This document shows positions 47,934 through 61,030 of a DNA stretch of 64,000 nt, piece after piece. The stretch spans positions 11,607,001 through 11,671,000 of the forward strand of contig OX387202.1 of NCBI GenBank assembly GCA_947561715.1, given 5' to 3'. Position 1 is the first letter of the stretch. Every line of letters begins with the position of its first letter. The notes beneath the pieces are model-generated. The model made no database searches. It was not told the origin of the DNA and saw only the letters and a list, made by a program, of their open reading frames with translations. The stretch is from Ascidia mentula (Eukaryota; Chordata; Ascidiacea; Phlebobranchia; Ascidiidae). The position numbers and the translations under genes were made by a program.

Positions 47934-49959
47934 ATGTGTTGGACATTTTTGAAGAAGCGATTGAAGCAGAAGAAATCAATAACCCTTCAAAAAATCACAC
48001 ACCAAAGTGATGCATTAACGATGGTAAAAAATAAAACTGGTGACAACTTGCAAAGCACAGAAAACCAACAACAGTTTCAAGGAACTGTTTTCAAAAACAC
48101 GACTGCCGTCGAATTTACGCCCACAGAAGAAACTGACCGAGACACCGAAATATCAGTTAAATGGAACGAGGATGAGATTTGTTCGCTGTTCGATCTTTTT
48201 GATCACGACGGAAAAGGCGAATTGGGAGCAGAAGATTTACAAGTAAATATAGAAACATCAAGTTATGGATTCCTAAACTATATAGTCAGTAACTCGGATT
48301 AATAAAAACGATATATTGAATTAAAAAATAACTTTCCTCGTAAAATTAAATTACAAACATATCGAAAAAACTTCTTTCAATACTCTTCAGTCTGTTATTT
48401 AAAGCTACGTTTGTGTTTGACAAACTGTAGCAAGTCCAAACAACGACATTTTGAAGGGCAAATACCCAATGTGTATTCAGTTACGGGCTGTTTGGCCATC
48501 AATCGAGTAAATATCGTGGGAATTGAACTCGATACAAAGTTGTAGATATGTATTTTTGCCATAGAATATTCCAGAACAACACTAAACATGTTTATTTACA
48601 GGCGTTGCTTGAATGCTTCGGAATGCACGTCACCAGTACAGAATTGAATTCCATGACAGGCCAAAGTGATAACGGTGTGCTTACGGCTGAAACTTTCTCT
48701 AATTTCGTCAGTCAAGTTGTTCCAAACGACTTTACAAGCGACGATATTCAAAATGCTTATAAGGTAAGGGATTGGAATAAGTCGTTTGTGGATCTGCAGA
48801 TTTAAGATTTTAGGAAGGGATTCGTGACTATACAAAAAGCTTGAAAACCATTGACGCATGCATTCCGAAAACACAGCAAACTCATTGAAATTATGTGAAA
48901 AATATTACAACAAATTTGTATATAGTTCCATGCAGAGGGTAAACCTTTACTTGTGTTATTGGTTACAAGAAAAGTTGCGTGACAAAAAAGGTTTTGTGCT
49001 TTTAACCAGTTTTCAATCATGTATTTTTTGTGAATATTAAATTTTCTAGAATGCAGGGCCAAATTATGTATGAATAAGAAGAACCTTGCCTTTTGCCTGT
49101 CGGGTTTGATAACAAAGTTTTCGAGAGAACAGAATTGTTTTTTGGGGATCGCATTTGATTCTGGGCAGTACAAACCCTTTACGGTGGAACTTCCTCAATT
49201 TCAAAGCAAACAATTCTATTAGCGTGTCCCTATTTGATATTGACGGGTCCGCTAGACTGTATAGTTCCAGTGAGCCGTATCGGCGGCAGTCTCTTTCTTA
49301 GGCTTTGTACGAGTCAACACCCACAGCAACTTTGCTTTTGTCGCCACGATACAAAAGCAGCAACCCGCAGCACGCCAGATATATTTAATAACGCAAAAGA
49401 AGCGAAGAGTAACTTTCAAAGTAGTCACGTTTTTTTGGATTGAACTTTCATTTTTTCACGCTGCAGCCTATCATGCCAATGCATGAAATATTACTGCGTT
49501 ATCTGATACGGTGGTAGAGATCCCCTACGTATATGTGGAGGTTGCCTGGCAAGTTGTGCGCTTACACACCAATGTACCTTGGCCACAATATACCCCGTGA
49601 AATCACTGGGCTCCTGTAGCTCAGTTGGTAGAGCGTTGGACCTGGTTAGCCCAGGGTCGTGAGTTCAAACCTCACCGGAAGCTTGATTTTACAAATCTTG
49701 CTCCGACTTGTCAGGAAAAAGTGGTTGATCCACCTACGCTACCAAGCCTGAAAACCTCATGATGTTCATTTTTTCACTTCAGCTTTTCGACAAATCCGGG
49801 AGAGGTTTCATCACCAGAGAAGATGTGAATGAAATGATGAAAAAATTATTTCAAAACCCAACAGAGGAAGACCTCGACGAGATGATGTCACAGGTCGATT
49901 TGGACGGGGATGGGGTCATCGATTTCAAGGATTTCCTTGCTGCCATTGTGTCGTCATAA
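47934..49959 (+). CDS. EF-hand calcium-binding protein, copy 2
   Basis: Exons 47,934-48,242, 48,602-48,763 and 49,783-49,959, phase 0 throughout, 215 residues. EF1 loop DHDGKGELGAED (90-101), degenerate EF2 (123-134), EF3 DKSGRGFITRED (160-171) and EF4 DLDGDGVIDFKD (196-207), with all EF4 ligands present, unlike copy 1. Loops 1, 3 and 4 all end in Asp rather than the Glu usual at position 12, which generally lowers calcium affinity or alters selectivity. The N-terminal ~80 residues are basic then acidic and low in recognisable domains (MCWTFLKKRLKQKKS start). No signal peptide or membrane segment is apparent; probably cytosolic. Intron 2 (1.0 kb) holds a tRNA-derived SINE that copy 1 lacks. 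A calmodulin/centrin-like family is likely; no orthologue is assigned. Confidence 0.85.
49606..49765 (+). mobile_element. tRNA-derived SINE in intron 2 of EF-hand copy 2
   Basis: A tRNA-like head (49,610-49,682) has an A box TAGCTCAGTTGG and a B-box-like GAGTTCAAACCTC, with a T arm GTGAG-TTCAAAC-CTCAC. The acceptor strands GCTCCTG and CGGAAGC pair imperfectly and no regular anticodon stem forms, so it is not a functional tRNA. A body with GTTGATCCACCTACG and AAGCCTG follows, ending in ATGATG-type repeats. Similar body sequence near 45,378 and 52,337 suggests further fragments of the family. Copy 1 lacks the insertion. Confidence 0.7.
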
Positions 49960-50603
49960 ATTTCACGATTTATGCTAAATCAGGGCACTTTCAAAAGCTT
50001 TATTTTATACCTTTTTTTGTTCGTTTTTGTTTATTTGCGGTTATTTTTGTTTTTTATCGACAGTGAAAAATTGTCGTAGTAACGTGACCTATGGTTTGCG
50101 CTTTATATAATGGACGCAAAAGTTGTCGTAAAAAACGCAGCGAGAATGATTGTAGAAACGATTAAAACGTCTGTAATGAATTTTGCAGCAGCAATACTGA
50201 CTATATGTTTTAATTACTCCTTTATAGGTAGCATTATAGTACTGTATTTACAGTTCCGCTAGGTTTAGTGCATGGTTGATCGACGTTCAATAACGTTTAG
50301 TTATATCAGGTAAATGTCATATATTCCTGTCACGTAATTGTTTTACATCATTCTGTCTTTATTATAAGTTCAACGTTGGTGCATCTTAAAAATTTTTGAT
50401 TGCGTCATAAAAACGTGCGCGATATTTTCCTAAAGTAGAATATTTGTATTTTGTGCATTTTCTGGTCTTTCTTTGTTTTTCTTTGATGCGTATTTGTCAT
50501 ATGCAAACACACCAGTGCCATCTAGCGGCCACACATGCGAGTAGATGATAGTTGTGAAACGCGAATACATACGCTATAATAGATAAAATGCTGATTATAT
50601 TGT

Positions 50604-50940
50604 TTTTTTTTGCCGAATTATTCGGCCGAAACCGAAACTTTTTAACTGCACGCAACACTGATACACAAAGTTTAGAATTATTGTTCAAACTCTACTAGTG
50701 TGTTTTTGTCATCGAAATCAACTTTAAGAAGTTGGTTCTGCATTCTTTAAGTGCCAATAAAAGGCTGTATGATAGGATCATAGATCCATTCCAGCACATG
50801 TTTTGTTTAAATTTATTGCGATTTAAAGAGATGGATACCAAAATTAGTTTCGATTTCTTCGGCCGAATTTATTCGGCAACTTTTGCCGAATATTCGGTTT
50901 CGGCAGAATAAAAAAATTGCTGTTTCGGTGCATCACTATA
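50604..50940. repeat. GCCGAA-rich repeat, possibly a hAT-type non-autonomous element
   Basis: Starts near TTTTTTTTTGCCGAATTATTCGG and ends GTTTCGGTGCATCACTA, with TTCGGCCGAA, GCCGAATATTCGG and similar words inside. The end, read in reverse as TAGTGATGCACCGAAAC, resembles the CAGTGATGCACC-type ends of hAT elements. A clean terminal inverted repeat and target duplication were not established. Present in units 2 and 3. Confidence 0.45.
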
Positions 50941-51118
50941 GTTTTCACATACTTGTTTGTTGGCAAGCATTTAGCTGCGCAGAAACCTTAGCATTAAGTC
51001 GTTTTGTCACATGGGTATAAATATTTGTTACAATTAATAGTGTATAAATCAATCTGTTGTTATGATCGTTATGGCTACAATTAGGCTTTATCACTATCAC
51101 TCACTTAAATTGATCCTA

Positions 51119-51515
51119 CACCGTATTTACTCGATTGTAAGCCGCCCTCGAATGTAAGCCGCCCTCGATTGTAAGCCGCATGCGAAGGTGTTCAAAAATT
51201 AATATAAGCCGCCATCGAATGTAAGCCGCACGTTAATGTTAAAGACAAACTTAGGTGCCCTACAACAATAATTGTCAACAAATCTGTCGTTTAAAATTGT
51301 CAGATACGCTGACAACCTTGGGAGATAAAACATTTTGGTACAATGGAGCGAGTTGATGGCAAATTTCATTAAAAAACAAAGCGCAGACAAAATATCGGCG
51401 TGACATTAAATAATGAAGGCCGCCCTCGAATGTAAGTCGCCCTCGATTGTAAGCCGCACAAACGGTAGGTTAAAAAACTTTATAAGCCGCGGCTTACAAT
51501 CGAGTAAATACGGTA
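51119..51515. mobile_element. TA-target inverted-repeat element, 397 bp, unit 2
   Basis: Terminal repeats of 25 bp are perfect: 51,121-51,145 starts CCGTATTTACTCGATTG and 51,489-51,513 ends CAATCGAGTAAATACGG. TA dinucleotides flank the element. The matching place in the partial unit at about 44,449 is empty. TGTAAGCCGCCCTCGA-like words repeat internally. No transposase is encoded. TA duplication suggests the Tc1/mariner superfamily. Confidence 0.85.
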
Positions 51516-54378
51516 TACATCAGACTGTTTTGATGATTTTGCTGTTATATCAAACAATAGTGTATGTACATAACTATTTATACTGTCGTTTTAGTAGTTA
51601 TTCAACAACCTTTCGCTGAATAACAACGAAACGTTTGTTAGAAGAAAAAGCAGGTCGTATAATAACAGTGTACTGTATACATGATAAACCTTGGTGTTCG
51701 TCTCCCCCCTGTTTGCAAAACAAGTACAACAGTGACTCAACAATCGTCTCTCGACGCACTTGAGCCTTTACGTAACGAGCACCCATAAGAGAAAATTCCC
51801 CACTTACCACTTTTGTACCGTCATTGTGAAACTCGGGGGTAGTGTTTGAACAAACAATCGTTAACTACGAAGACTTCTGGCACATTTAAATGCCTGCAGC
51901 GGTTCGGTGTGATCGTAAATTAATCTTTACAATGCAAAGATTCATGTTTGCTGCATGGCGTAAACTTGCCGTCACATGAAAGATGTATATTCCCCTGTCA
52001 GAAAATTGTGGGTTTTTCCTACCACTCGCTTTTGCCCATGTGAAAAGGCAAATAGAAAGTCCACTGCGAGGTCGTTTGCGCAACGCCAGCTCATTATCGA
52101 TACTCGGAAAAGTACGCAATCGACACAATTGGTTTCGTCTAAAGTCTAGCAATGCGGACAGGATAGTTCTTTTTGAAGGAACGTTTTGGAGCTGATTTTT
52201 TGTATATTGTGCATGTTCGCCAAAGTTCTATAGAAACATTAATTTGATTTAATTTGGGAAGCATCAGCGACAAACAGTTTTACTGCCTTTGTATTTCTAT
52301 CGGACAGAAACTCTTAATTACAAATAACAACAATAAGTAGTTGATCCAGCTAGGCTACAAAGCCTGGGCTTTGAAGCCTATAAACATAATGATTGATCTC
52401 TATACTGTAGCTGTGATCGCCAAATAAGGACCTGCGCAGTGGATTAATAATGCGATTGCATACCACATTGTTTCGTGACAAATAACAATTATGTTTTATA
52501 AATGTCAAATGCAAATAACATATTGGTGTCATTGATTACGAAGTTGGTGTCAGAAGTGCAAATGCAAAGTCCAAATGAACAGCTCTTGCAAAGCAAACTG
52601 TTGTGGGAGTAAATATTTACTGTTTTTCCACGAATTGCGCTTGCGACAGAGGTGTTTGTGTCGTCTCTGACGTTTCTTGTTTCGTTCACAGGTTTTAAAA
52701 CATATTCTGAACAAAGGGTGCTTCATCAGAAGTCAAAACCGTGTAGTGCTTCTTAGATTTCATGTCGTTTTGAAGTTGAATGCAAAATTTTGCGAATCTG
52801 TGTACGTAGTGATTTTTTGTTGTTGTTCAGTACATTGGACCAGGAGTGGCCTTTGCTGTAAACATAAGTCCAAATCCGGCTTTTTAAAGCAAAAAAGAAT
52901 CATTTAATCAGACATTGGTCGCAAAGCAGAAAAGTATGGCTCTTTCGTATTTCTGGGCCCTATGGTGCAGTGTTTTCGCGTGATGTTGGGTGTTTTGCAA
53001 GGTGGTATAATTTGTATAAAAGGTTGTTGTTGTTGTTGTTATAATAGTTTATGTGAAAGTAGATTTTTGGTTTTTGGACTTTGTTTTGGTATCGGCGGAA
53101 ATATGCAAATCAATGTACAACGCCATTGGTTGTGCGTGGCAGTCGCCGTGATGTAGGCCAATACTTAACTAAAACATCACCGTAAATGAAAGAGCGAGTA
53201 TTGGCAAATCCAGTTCTTACCGGTTTAAGAGAACCGTTTTGAAAACAGGACACATTAAGAACTTTTCAAAATTCCTAAGGCTAGTTGAATGATATTATTG
53301 ACATAATCTCAAAAACAAATTAAAAAAAATAGAAGGTAAAGCGGCGAAAAATTACTCATTTAAACTCGGGACTGTTTTTGTTATTGAAAAAAGGGACGCT
53401 AGCGGCGAGTAATTGAAGAAAAAAGAGAGAAAACAAAGATCAAAGTAAATGAAACCAGTACAATGGCGAAAAATAAGAACAGAAAGATTACATGGGTACA
53501 CGTCAAACAACGTACGACCACTTTCTTTATTTCGATTTTCAGTTGCTTTTTCACACAACGAACTTTACAAGCGGAACTGTAAACCTCGTTACAAAAGCAG
53601 ACACCCATACTGAAAACATACATTGGTCGGGTTTAAACAAACATAAAAATGAAACAACCTATGATGACGTCACAATACAACCAAACTAGCAATAAAAATT
53701 CAACTTTTAGGGATCACTAAGCAATAATTAACCGGACTTGCGGTTTCCAAAACAGAAAGTTCCTATCGCTACATATCCACAGCTAGGGAAGTAGCCACAA
53801 CAACGTTTCGTAATTTTTAAGATGAAATTTATAATAGCTATCCACTCTTTTCCTCTTTAAAGTTAAGACCAAACCTAAACAAATTTTTAGCATGAACCAA
53901 AATACATAAAATCTTTTTACAATTGTGAACGTTTTTGCACAAGCGATATTGGAAATATAAGAACTAGAACTCTTCTAAATTCCCAGCGAACCATGTTAAA
54001 ACGTAACTAAAATGACTAATAATACTTAAAACTCTCAGTGTTTCTTGTGAAGCAGGACCTAACTGAATGGCAAAAACGATTTCCTTATGACGCAATTTTT
54101 GATAAAAGTACACCAATATATGTAAATGTCAGAGGACCTACTTTGAATATTTTAAACGGCTTTGCCTAGCCCACAGATTGAGAACCAATGCGCTTGATGG
54201 TGGTCGTATTAAAGGGAATGAATTGCCACTGCCATGAGTCATAGGGAAAAGCCCATGATATGCAAAAGATTTTTTTTAATTGTTAAGGGCCGATGACCAA
54301 CGAACAAACGATACAAGTTTGTTTTTTTCTAAAAAGACAACGACGGATGTGTTCGTCTTTACACAACATTAAACAAGT

Positions 54379-54385
54379 TATAAAA
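54379..54385 (+). promoter_or_regulatory. TATA-like box upstream of EF-hand copy 3
   Basis: Same TATAAAA motif as at 47,620, in the identical unit 3. Confidence 0.4.
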
Positions 54386-54692
54386 CTCCACTAACGCGTT
54401 CGCAGGTGTTTCAAAAGCCAGGGGACTTTAGTTTTATGGCACTCGTTTGAGCGTGACGCGTCGGGGATAAAAACTGCCTCCAACTTTTCACACAAATACG
54501 CAAAGGGAACTGCTGGAGTGCGCATGTAATTTGTTTGAAAGAACGTTTTTCCTTCTACTCTGTAACATTTTTTCATGTGTTTTGTTACAGCGTTTATTAT
54601 AGTTGCAAATAACCTGAAGTTGCTCAAAGTAAGAAGTGTGTGTGTGTGCTCAAAACATCAGTTAGACTTTTACGGGTAATGTACAAATTGAA

Positions 54693-56718
54693 ATGTGTTG
54701 GACATTTTTGAAGAAGCGATTGAAGCAGAAGAAATCAATAACCCTTCAAAAAATCACACACCAAAGTGATGCATTAACGATGGTAAAAAATAAAACTGGT
54801 GACAACTTGCAAAGCACAGAAAACCAACAACAGTTTCAAGGAACTGTTTTCAAAAACACGACTGCCGTCGAATTTACGCCCACAGAAGAAACTGACCGAG
54901 ACACCGAAATATCAGTTAAATGGAACGAGGATGAGATTTGTTCGCTGTTCGATCTTTTTGATCACGACGGAAAAGGCGAATTGGGAGCAGAAGATTTACA
55001 AGTAAATATAGAAACATCAAGTTATGGATTCCTAAACTATATAGTCAGTAACTCGGATTAATAAAAACGATATATTGAATTAAAAAATAACTTTCCTCGT
55101 AAAATTAAATTACAAACATATCGAAAAAACTTCTTTCAATACTCTTCAGTCTGTTATTTAAAGCTACGTTTGTGTTTGACAAACTGTAGCAAGTCCAAAC
55201 AACGACATTTTGAAGGGCAAATACCCAATGTGTATTCAGTTACGGGCTGTTTGGCCATCAATCGAGTAAATATCGTGGGAATTGAACTCGATACAAAGTT
55301 GTAGATATGTATTTTTGCCATAGAATATTCCAGAACAACACTAAACATGTTTATTTACAGGCGTTGCTTGAATGCTTCGGAATGCACGTCACCAGTACAG
55401 AATTGAATTCCATGACAGGCCAAAGTGATAACGGTGTGCTTACGGCTGAAACTTTCTCTAATTTCGTCAGTCAAGTTGTTCCAAACGACTTTACAAGCGA
55501 CGATATTCAAAATGCTTATAAGGTAAGGGATTGGAATAAGTCGTTTGTGGATCTGCAGATTTAAGATTTTAGGAAGGGATTCGTGACTATACAAAAAGCT
55601 TGAAAACCATTGACGCATGCATTCCGAAAACACAGCAAACTCATTGAAATTATGTGAAAAATATTACAACAAATTTGTATATAGTTCCATGCAGAGGGTA
55701 AACCTTTACTTGTGTTATTGGTTACAAGAAAAGTTGCGTGACAAAAAAGGTTTTGTGCTTTTAACCAGTTTTCAATCATGTATTTTTTGTGAATATTAAA
55801 TTTTCTAGAATGCAGGGCCAAATTATGTATGAATAAGAAGAACCTTGCCTTTTGCCTGTCGGGTTTGATAACAAAGTTTTCGAGAGAACAGAATTGTTTT
55901 TTGGGGATCGCATTTGATTCTGGGCAGTACAAACCCTTTACGGTGGAACTTCCTCAATTTCAAAGCAAACAATTCTATTAGCGTGTCCCTATTTGATATT
56001 GACGGGTCCGCTAGACTGTATAGTTCCAGTGAGCCGTATCGGCGGCAGTCTCTTTCTTAGGCTTTGTACGAGTCAACACCCACAGCAACTTTGCTTTTGT
56101 CGCCACGATACAAAAGCAGCAACCCGCAGCACGCCAGATATATTTAATAACGCAAAAGAAGCGAAGAGTAACTTTCAAAGTAGTCACGTTTTTTTGGATT
56201 GAACTTTCATTTTTTCACGCTGCAGCCTATCATGCCAATGCATGAAATATTACTGCGTTATCTGATACGGTGGTAGAGATCCCCTACGTATATGTGGAGG
56301 TTGCCTGGCAAGTTGTGCGCTTACACACCAATGTACCTTGGCCACAATATACCCCGTGAAATCACTGGGCTCCTGTAGCTCAGTTGGTAGAGCGTTGGAC
56401 CTGGTTAGCCCAGGGTCGTGAGTTCAAACCTCACCGGAAGCTTGATTTTACAAATCTTGCTCCGACTTGTCAGGAAAAAGTGGTTGATCCACCTACGCTA
56501 CCAAGCCTGAAAACCTCATGATGTTCATTTTTTCACTTCAGCTTTTCGACAAATCCGGGAGAGGTTTCATCACCAGAGAAGATGTGAATGAAATGATGAA
56601 AAAATTATTTCAAAACCCAACAGAGGAAGACCTCGACGAGATGATGTCACAGGTCGATTTGGACGGGGATGGGGTCATCGATTTCAAGGATTTCCTTGCT
56701 GCCATTGTGTCGTCATAA
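54693..56718 (+). CDS. EF-hand calcium-binding protein, copy 3 (identical to copy 2)
   Basis: Exons 54,693-55,001, 55,361-55,522 and 56,542-56,718 encode the same 215 residues as copy 2, and the introns and flanks are also identical. All splice sites and the four-EF-hand layout are as described for copy 2. With no differences visible, it cannot be told from sequence alone whether this is a second functional gene or a duplicated stretch of assembly. Confidence 0.83.
56365..56524 (+). mobile_element. tRNA-derived SINE in intron 2 of EF-hand copy 3
   Basis: Identical to the SINE at 49,606 through duplication of the unit; the tRNA-like head is at 56,369-56,441. Confidence 0.7.
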
Positions 56719-57362
56719 ATTTCACGATTTATGCTAAATCAGGGCACTTTCAAAAGCTTTATTTTATACCTTTTTTTGTTCGTTTTTGTTTATTTGCGGT
56801 TATTTTTGTTTTTTATCGACAGTGAAAAATTGTCGTAGTAACGTGACCTATGGTTTGCGCTTTATATAATGGACGCAAAAGTTGTCGTAAAAAACGCAGC
56901 GAGAATGATTGTAGAAACGATTAAAACGTCTGTAATGAATTTTGCAGCAGCAATACTGACTATATGTTTTAATTACTCCTTTATAGGTAGCATTATAGTA
57001 CTGTATTTACAGTTCCGCTAGGTTTAGTGCATGGTTGATCGACGTTCAATAACGTTTAGTTATATCAGGTAAATGTCATATATTCCTGTCACGTAATTGT
57101 TTTACATCATTCTGTCTTTATTATAAGTTCAACGTTGGTGCATCTTAAAAATTTTTGATTGCGTCATAAAAACGTGCGCGATATTTTCCTAAAGTAGAAT
57201 ATTTGTATTTTGTGCATTTTCTGGTCTTTCTTTGTTTTTCTTTGATGCGTATTTGTCATATGCAAACACACCAGTGCCATCTAGCGGCCACACATGCGAG
57301 TAGATGATAGTTGTGAAACGCGAATACATACGCTATAATAGATAAAATGCTGATTATATTGT

Positions 57363-57699
57363 TTTTTTTTGCCGAATTATTCGGCCGAAACCGAAACTTT
57401 TTAACTGCACGCAACACTGATACACAAAGTTTAGAATTATTGTTCAAACTCTACTAGTGTGTTTTTGTCATCGAAATCAACTTTAAGAAGTTGGTTCTGC
57501 ATTCTTTAAGTGCCAATAAAAGGCTGTATGATAGGATCATAGATCCATTCCAGCACATGTTTTGTTTAAATTTATTGCGATTTAAAGAGATGGATACCAA
57601 AATTAGTTTCGATTTCTTCGGCCGAATTTATTCGGCAACTTTTGCCGAATATTCGGTTTCGGCAGAATAAAAAAATTGCTGTTTCGGTGCATCACTATA
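57363..57699. repeat. GCCGAA-rich repeat in unit 3
   Basis: Duplicate of the repeat at 50,604-50,940, at +6,759. Confidence 0.45.
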
Positions 57700-57877
57700 G
57701 TTTTCACATACTTGTTTGTTGGCAAGCATTTAGCTGCGCAGAAACCTTAGCATTAAGTCGTTTTGTCACATGGGTATAAATATTTGTTACAATTAATAGT
57801 GTATAAATCAATCTGTTGTTATGATCGTTATGGCTACAATTAGGCTTTATCACTATCACTCACTTAAATTGATCCTA

Positions 57878-58274
57878 CACCGTATTTACTCGATTGTAAG
57901 CCGCCCTCGAATGTAAGCCGCCCTCGATTGTAAGCCGCATGCGAAGGTGTTCAAAAATTAATATAAGCCGCCATCGAATGTAAGCCGCACGTTAATGTTA
58001 AAGACAAACTTAGGTGCCCTACAACAATAATTGTCAACAAATCTGTCGTTTAAAATTGTCAGATACGCTGACAACCTTGGGAGATAAAACATTTTGGTAC
58101 AATGGAGCGAGTTGATGGCAAATTTCATTAAAAAACAAAGCGCAGACAAAATATCGGCGTGACATTAAATAATGAAGGCCGCCCTCGAATGTAAGTCGCC
58201 CTCGATTGTAAGCCGCACAAACGGTAGGTTAAAAAACTTTATAAGCCGCGGCTTACAATCGAGTAAATACGGTA
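57878..58274. mobile_element. TA-target inverted-repeat element, unit 3
   Basis: Identical duplicate of 51,119-51,515 at +6,759. Confidence 0.85.
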
Positions 58275-61023
58275 TACATCAGACTGTTTTGATGATTTTG
58301 CTGTTATATCAAACAATAGTGTATGTACATAACTATTTATACTGTCGTTTTAGTAGTTATTCAACAACCTTTCGCTGAATAACAACGAAACGTTTGTTAG
58401 AAGAAAAAGCAGGTCGTATAATAACAGTGTACTGTATACATGATAAACCTTGGTGTTCGTCTCCCCCCTGTTTGCAAAACAAGTACAACAGTGACTCAAC
58501 AATCGTCTCTCGACGCACTTGAGCCTTTACGTAACGAGCACCCATAAGAGAAAATTCCCCACTTACCACTTTTGTACCGTCATTGTGAAACTCGGGGGTA
58601 GTGTTTGAACAAACAATCGTTAACTACGAAGACTTCTGGCACATTTAAATGCCTGCAGCGGTTCGGTGTGATCGTAAATTAATCTTTACAATGCAAAGAT
58701 TCATGTTTGCTGCATGGCGTAAACTTGCCGTCACATGAAAGATGTATATTCCCCTGTCAGAAAATTGTGGGTTTTTCCTACCACTCGCTTTTGCCCATGT
58801 GAAAAGGCAAATAGAAAGTCCACTGCGAGGTCGTTTGCGCAACGCCAGCTCATTATCGATACTCGGAAAAGTACGCAATCGACACAATTGGTTTCGTCTA
58901 AAGTCTAGCAATGCGGACAGGATAGTTCTTTTTGAAGGAACGTTTTGGAGCTGATTTTTTGTATATTGTGCATGTTCGCCAAAGTTCTATAGAAACATTA
59001 ATTTGATTTAATTTGGGAAGCATCAGCGACAAACAGTTTTACTGCCTTTGTATTTCTATCGGACAGAAACTCTTAATTACAAATAACAACAATAAGTAGT
59101 TGATCCAGCTAGGCTACAAAGCCTGGGCTTTGAAGCCTATAAACATAATGATTGATCTCTATACTGTAGCTGTGATCGCCAAATAAGGACCTGCGCAGTG
59201 GATTAATAATGCGATTGCATACCACATTGTTTCGTGACAAATAACAATTATGTTTTATAAATGTCAAATGCAAATAACATATTGGTGTCATTGATTACGA
59301 AGTTGGTGTCAGAAGTGCAAATGCAAAGTCCAAATGAACAGCTCTTGCAAAGCAAACTGTTGTGGGAGTAAATATTTACTGTTTTTCCACGAATTGCGCT
59401 TGCGACAGAGGTGTTTGTGTCGTCTCTGACGTTTCTTGTTTCGTTCACAGGTTTTAAAACATATTCTGAACAAAGGGTGCTTCATCAGAAGTCAAAACCG
59501 TGTAGTGCTTCTTAGATTTCATGTCGTTTTGAAGTTGAATGCAAAATTTTGCGAATCTGTGTACGTAGTGATTTTTTGTTGTTGTTCAGTACATTGGACC
59601 AGGAGTGGCCTTTGCTGTAAACATAAGTCCAAATCCGGCTTTTTAAAGCAAAAAAGAATCATTTAATCAGACATTGGTCGCAAAGCAGAAAAGTATGGCT
59701 CTTTCGTATTTCTGGGCCCTATGGTGCAGTGTTTTCGCGTGATGTTGGGTGTTTTGCAAGGTGGTATAATTTGTATAAAAGGTTGTTGTTGTTGTTGTTA
59801 TAATAGTTTATGTGAAAGTAGATTTTTGGTTTTTGGACTTTGTTTTGGTATCGGCGGAAATATGCAAATCAATGTACAACGCCATTGGTTGTGCGTGGCA
59901 GTCGCCGTGATGTAGGCCAATACTTAACTAAAACATCACCGTAAATGAAAGAGCGAGTATTGGCAAATCCAGTTCTTACCGGTTTAAGAGAACCGTTTTG
60001 AAAACAGGACACATTAAGAACTTTTCAAAATTCCTAAGGCTAGTTGAATGATATTATTGACATAATCTCAAAAACAAATTAAAAAAAATAGAAGGTAAAG
60101 CGGCGAAAAATTACTCATTTAAACTCGGGACTGTTTTTGTTATTGAAAAAAGGGACGCTAGCGGCGAGTAATTGAAGAAAAAAGAGAGAAAACAAAGATC
60201 AAAGTAAATGAAACCAGTACAATGGCGAAAAATAAGAACAGAAAGATTACATGGGTACACGTCAAACAACGTACGACCACTTTCTTTATTTCGATTTTCA
60301 GTTGCTTTTTCACACAACGAACTTTACAAGCGGAACTGTAAACCTCGTTACAAAAGCAGACACCCATACTGAAAACATACATTGGTCGGGTTTAAACAAA
60401 CATAAAAATGAAACAACCTATGATGACGTCACAATACAACCAAACTAGCAATAAAAATTCAACTTTTAGGGATCACTAAGCAATAATTAACCGGACTTGC
60501 GGTTTCCAAAACAGAAAGTTCCTATCAGTACATATCCACAGGGTAGTAAAAATAGAAGTCATTGGATGAAGTCACAACAACGTTTCGTAATTTTTAAGAT
60601 GAAGCTTATTATAGGTAAGCACTGATTTCCTCTTTAAACTACCAAAGGAGTGAGACTCTTTCCAAACAAATTTTTACCAAACCAAAATACATAAAATCTT
60701 TTTACAATCGGTTAAACGTTTTTGCACAAGCGATATTGTAAATGTAAAAACGAGAACTTTTCTGAATTGTTTAAGCAGGATCTAATTGAATGGCAAAAAC
60801 GATTTCCTTTTTACGCAATTTTTGATAAAAGTACACCAATATTTGTAATTGTCGGTGGACCTACTTTGAATATTTTAAACGGCTTTGTCTAGCCCCTGGA
60901 TTGCGAACCTAGAAGCTTTGTTGTGGTCGTATTAAAGGGAATGAATTGTCACTGTCATGAGTCACGTGGCGTGTTTTTGTAAAACTCGGCGATTTATTTG
61001 TCTTTATACAACCTTAAACACGT

Positions 61024-61030
61024 TATAAAA
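61024..61030 (+). promoter_or_regulatory. TATA-like box upstream of EF-hand copy 4
   Basis: TATAAAA in CGTTATAAAAATTTACTAAC. It is retained although the flanking sequence of this copy has diverged, which mildly supports function. Confidence 0.42.

Larger units (their letters stand above)
46980..53738. repeat. EF-hand tandem unit 2 (period 6,759 bp)
   Basis: A 6,759-bp unit containing one EF-hand gene, a SINE in intron 2, an AT-rich GCCGAA repeat and a TA-target element. Unit 3 repeats it at offset 6,759, with no difference noticed over about 6,788 aligned bases, bounded by mismatches at 46,979/53,738 and 53,768/60,527. Intergenic parts at 49,960-50,600 and 51,516-53,738 hold no supported gene. 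Confidence 0.93.
53739..60526. repeat. EF-hand tandem unit 3, apparently identical to unit 2
   Basis: Every feature of unit 2 recurs here at +6,759. The perfect match means very recent duplication, gene conversion or an assembly duplication. Intergenic parts hold no supported gene. Confidence 0.93.

Noticed and set aside
48802-49173. 123-codon minus-strand frame in intron 2 of EF-hand copy 2
   Set aside because: It overlaps conserved intronic repeat sequence, differs in length and sequence in copy 4 (62,162-62,581), is absent as such from copy 1, and has no domain.
49610-49682. A functional tRNA gene
   Set aside because: The acceptor stem has a mismatch and no regular five-pair anticodon stem can form. 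It is followed by a SINE-like body and recurs in an intron.
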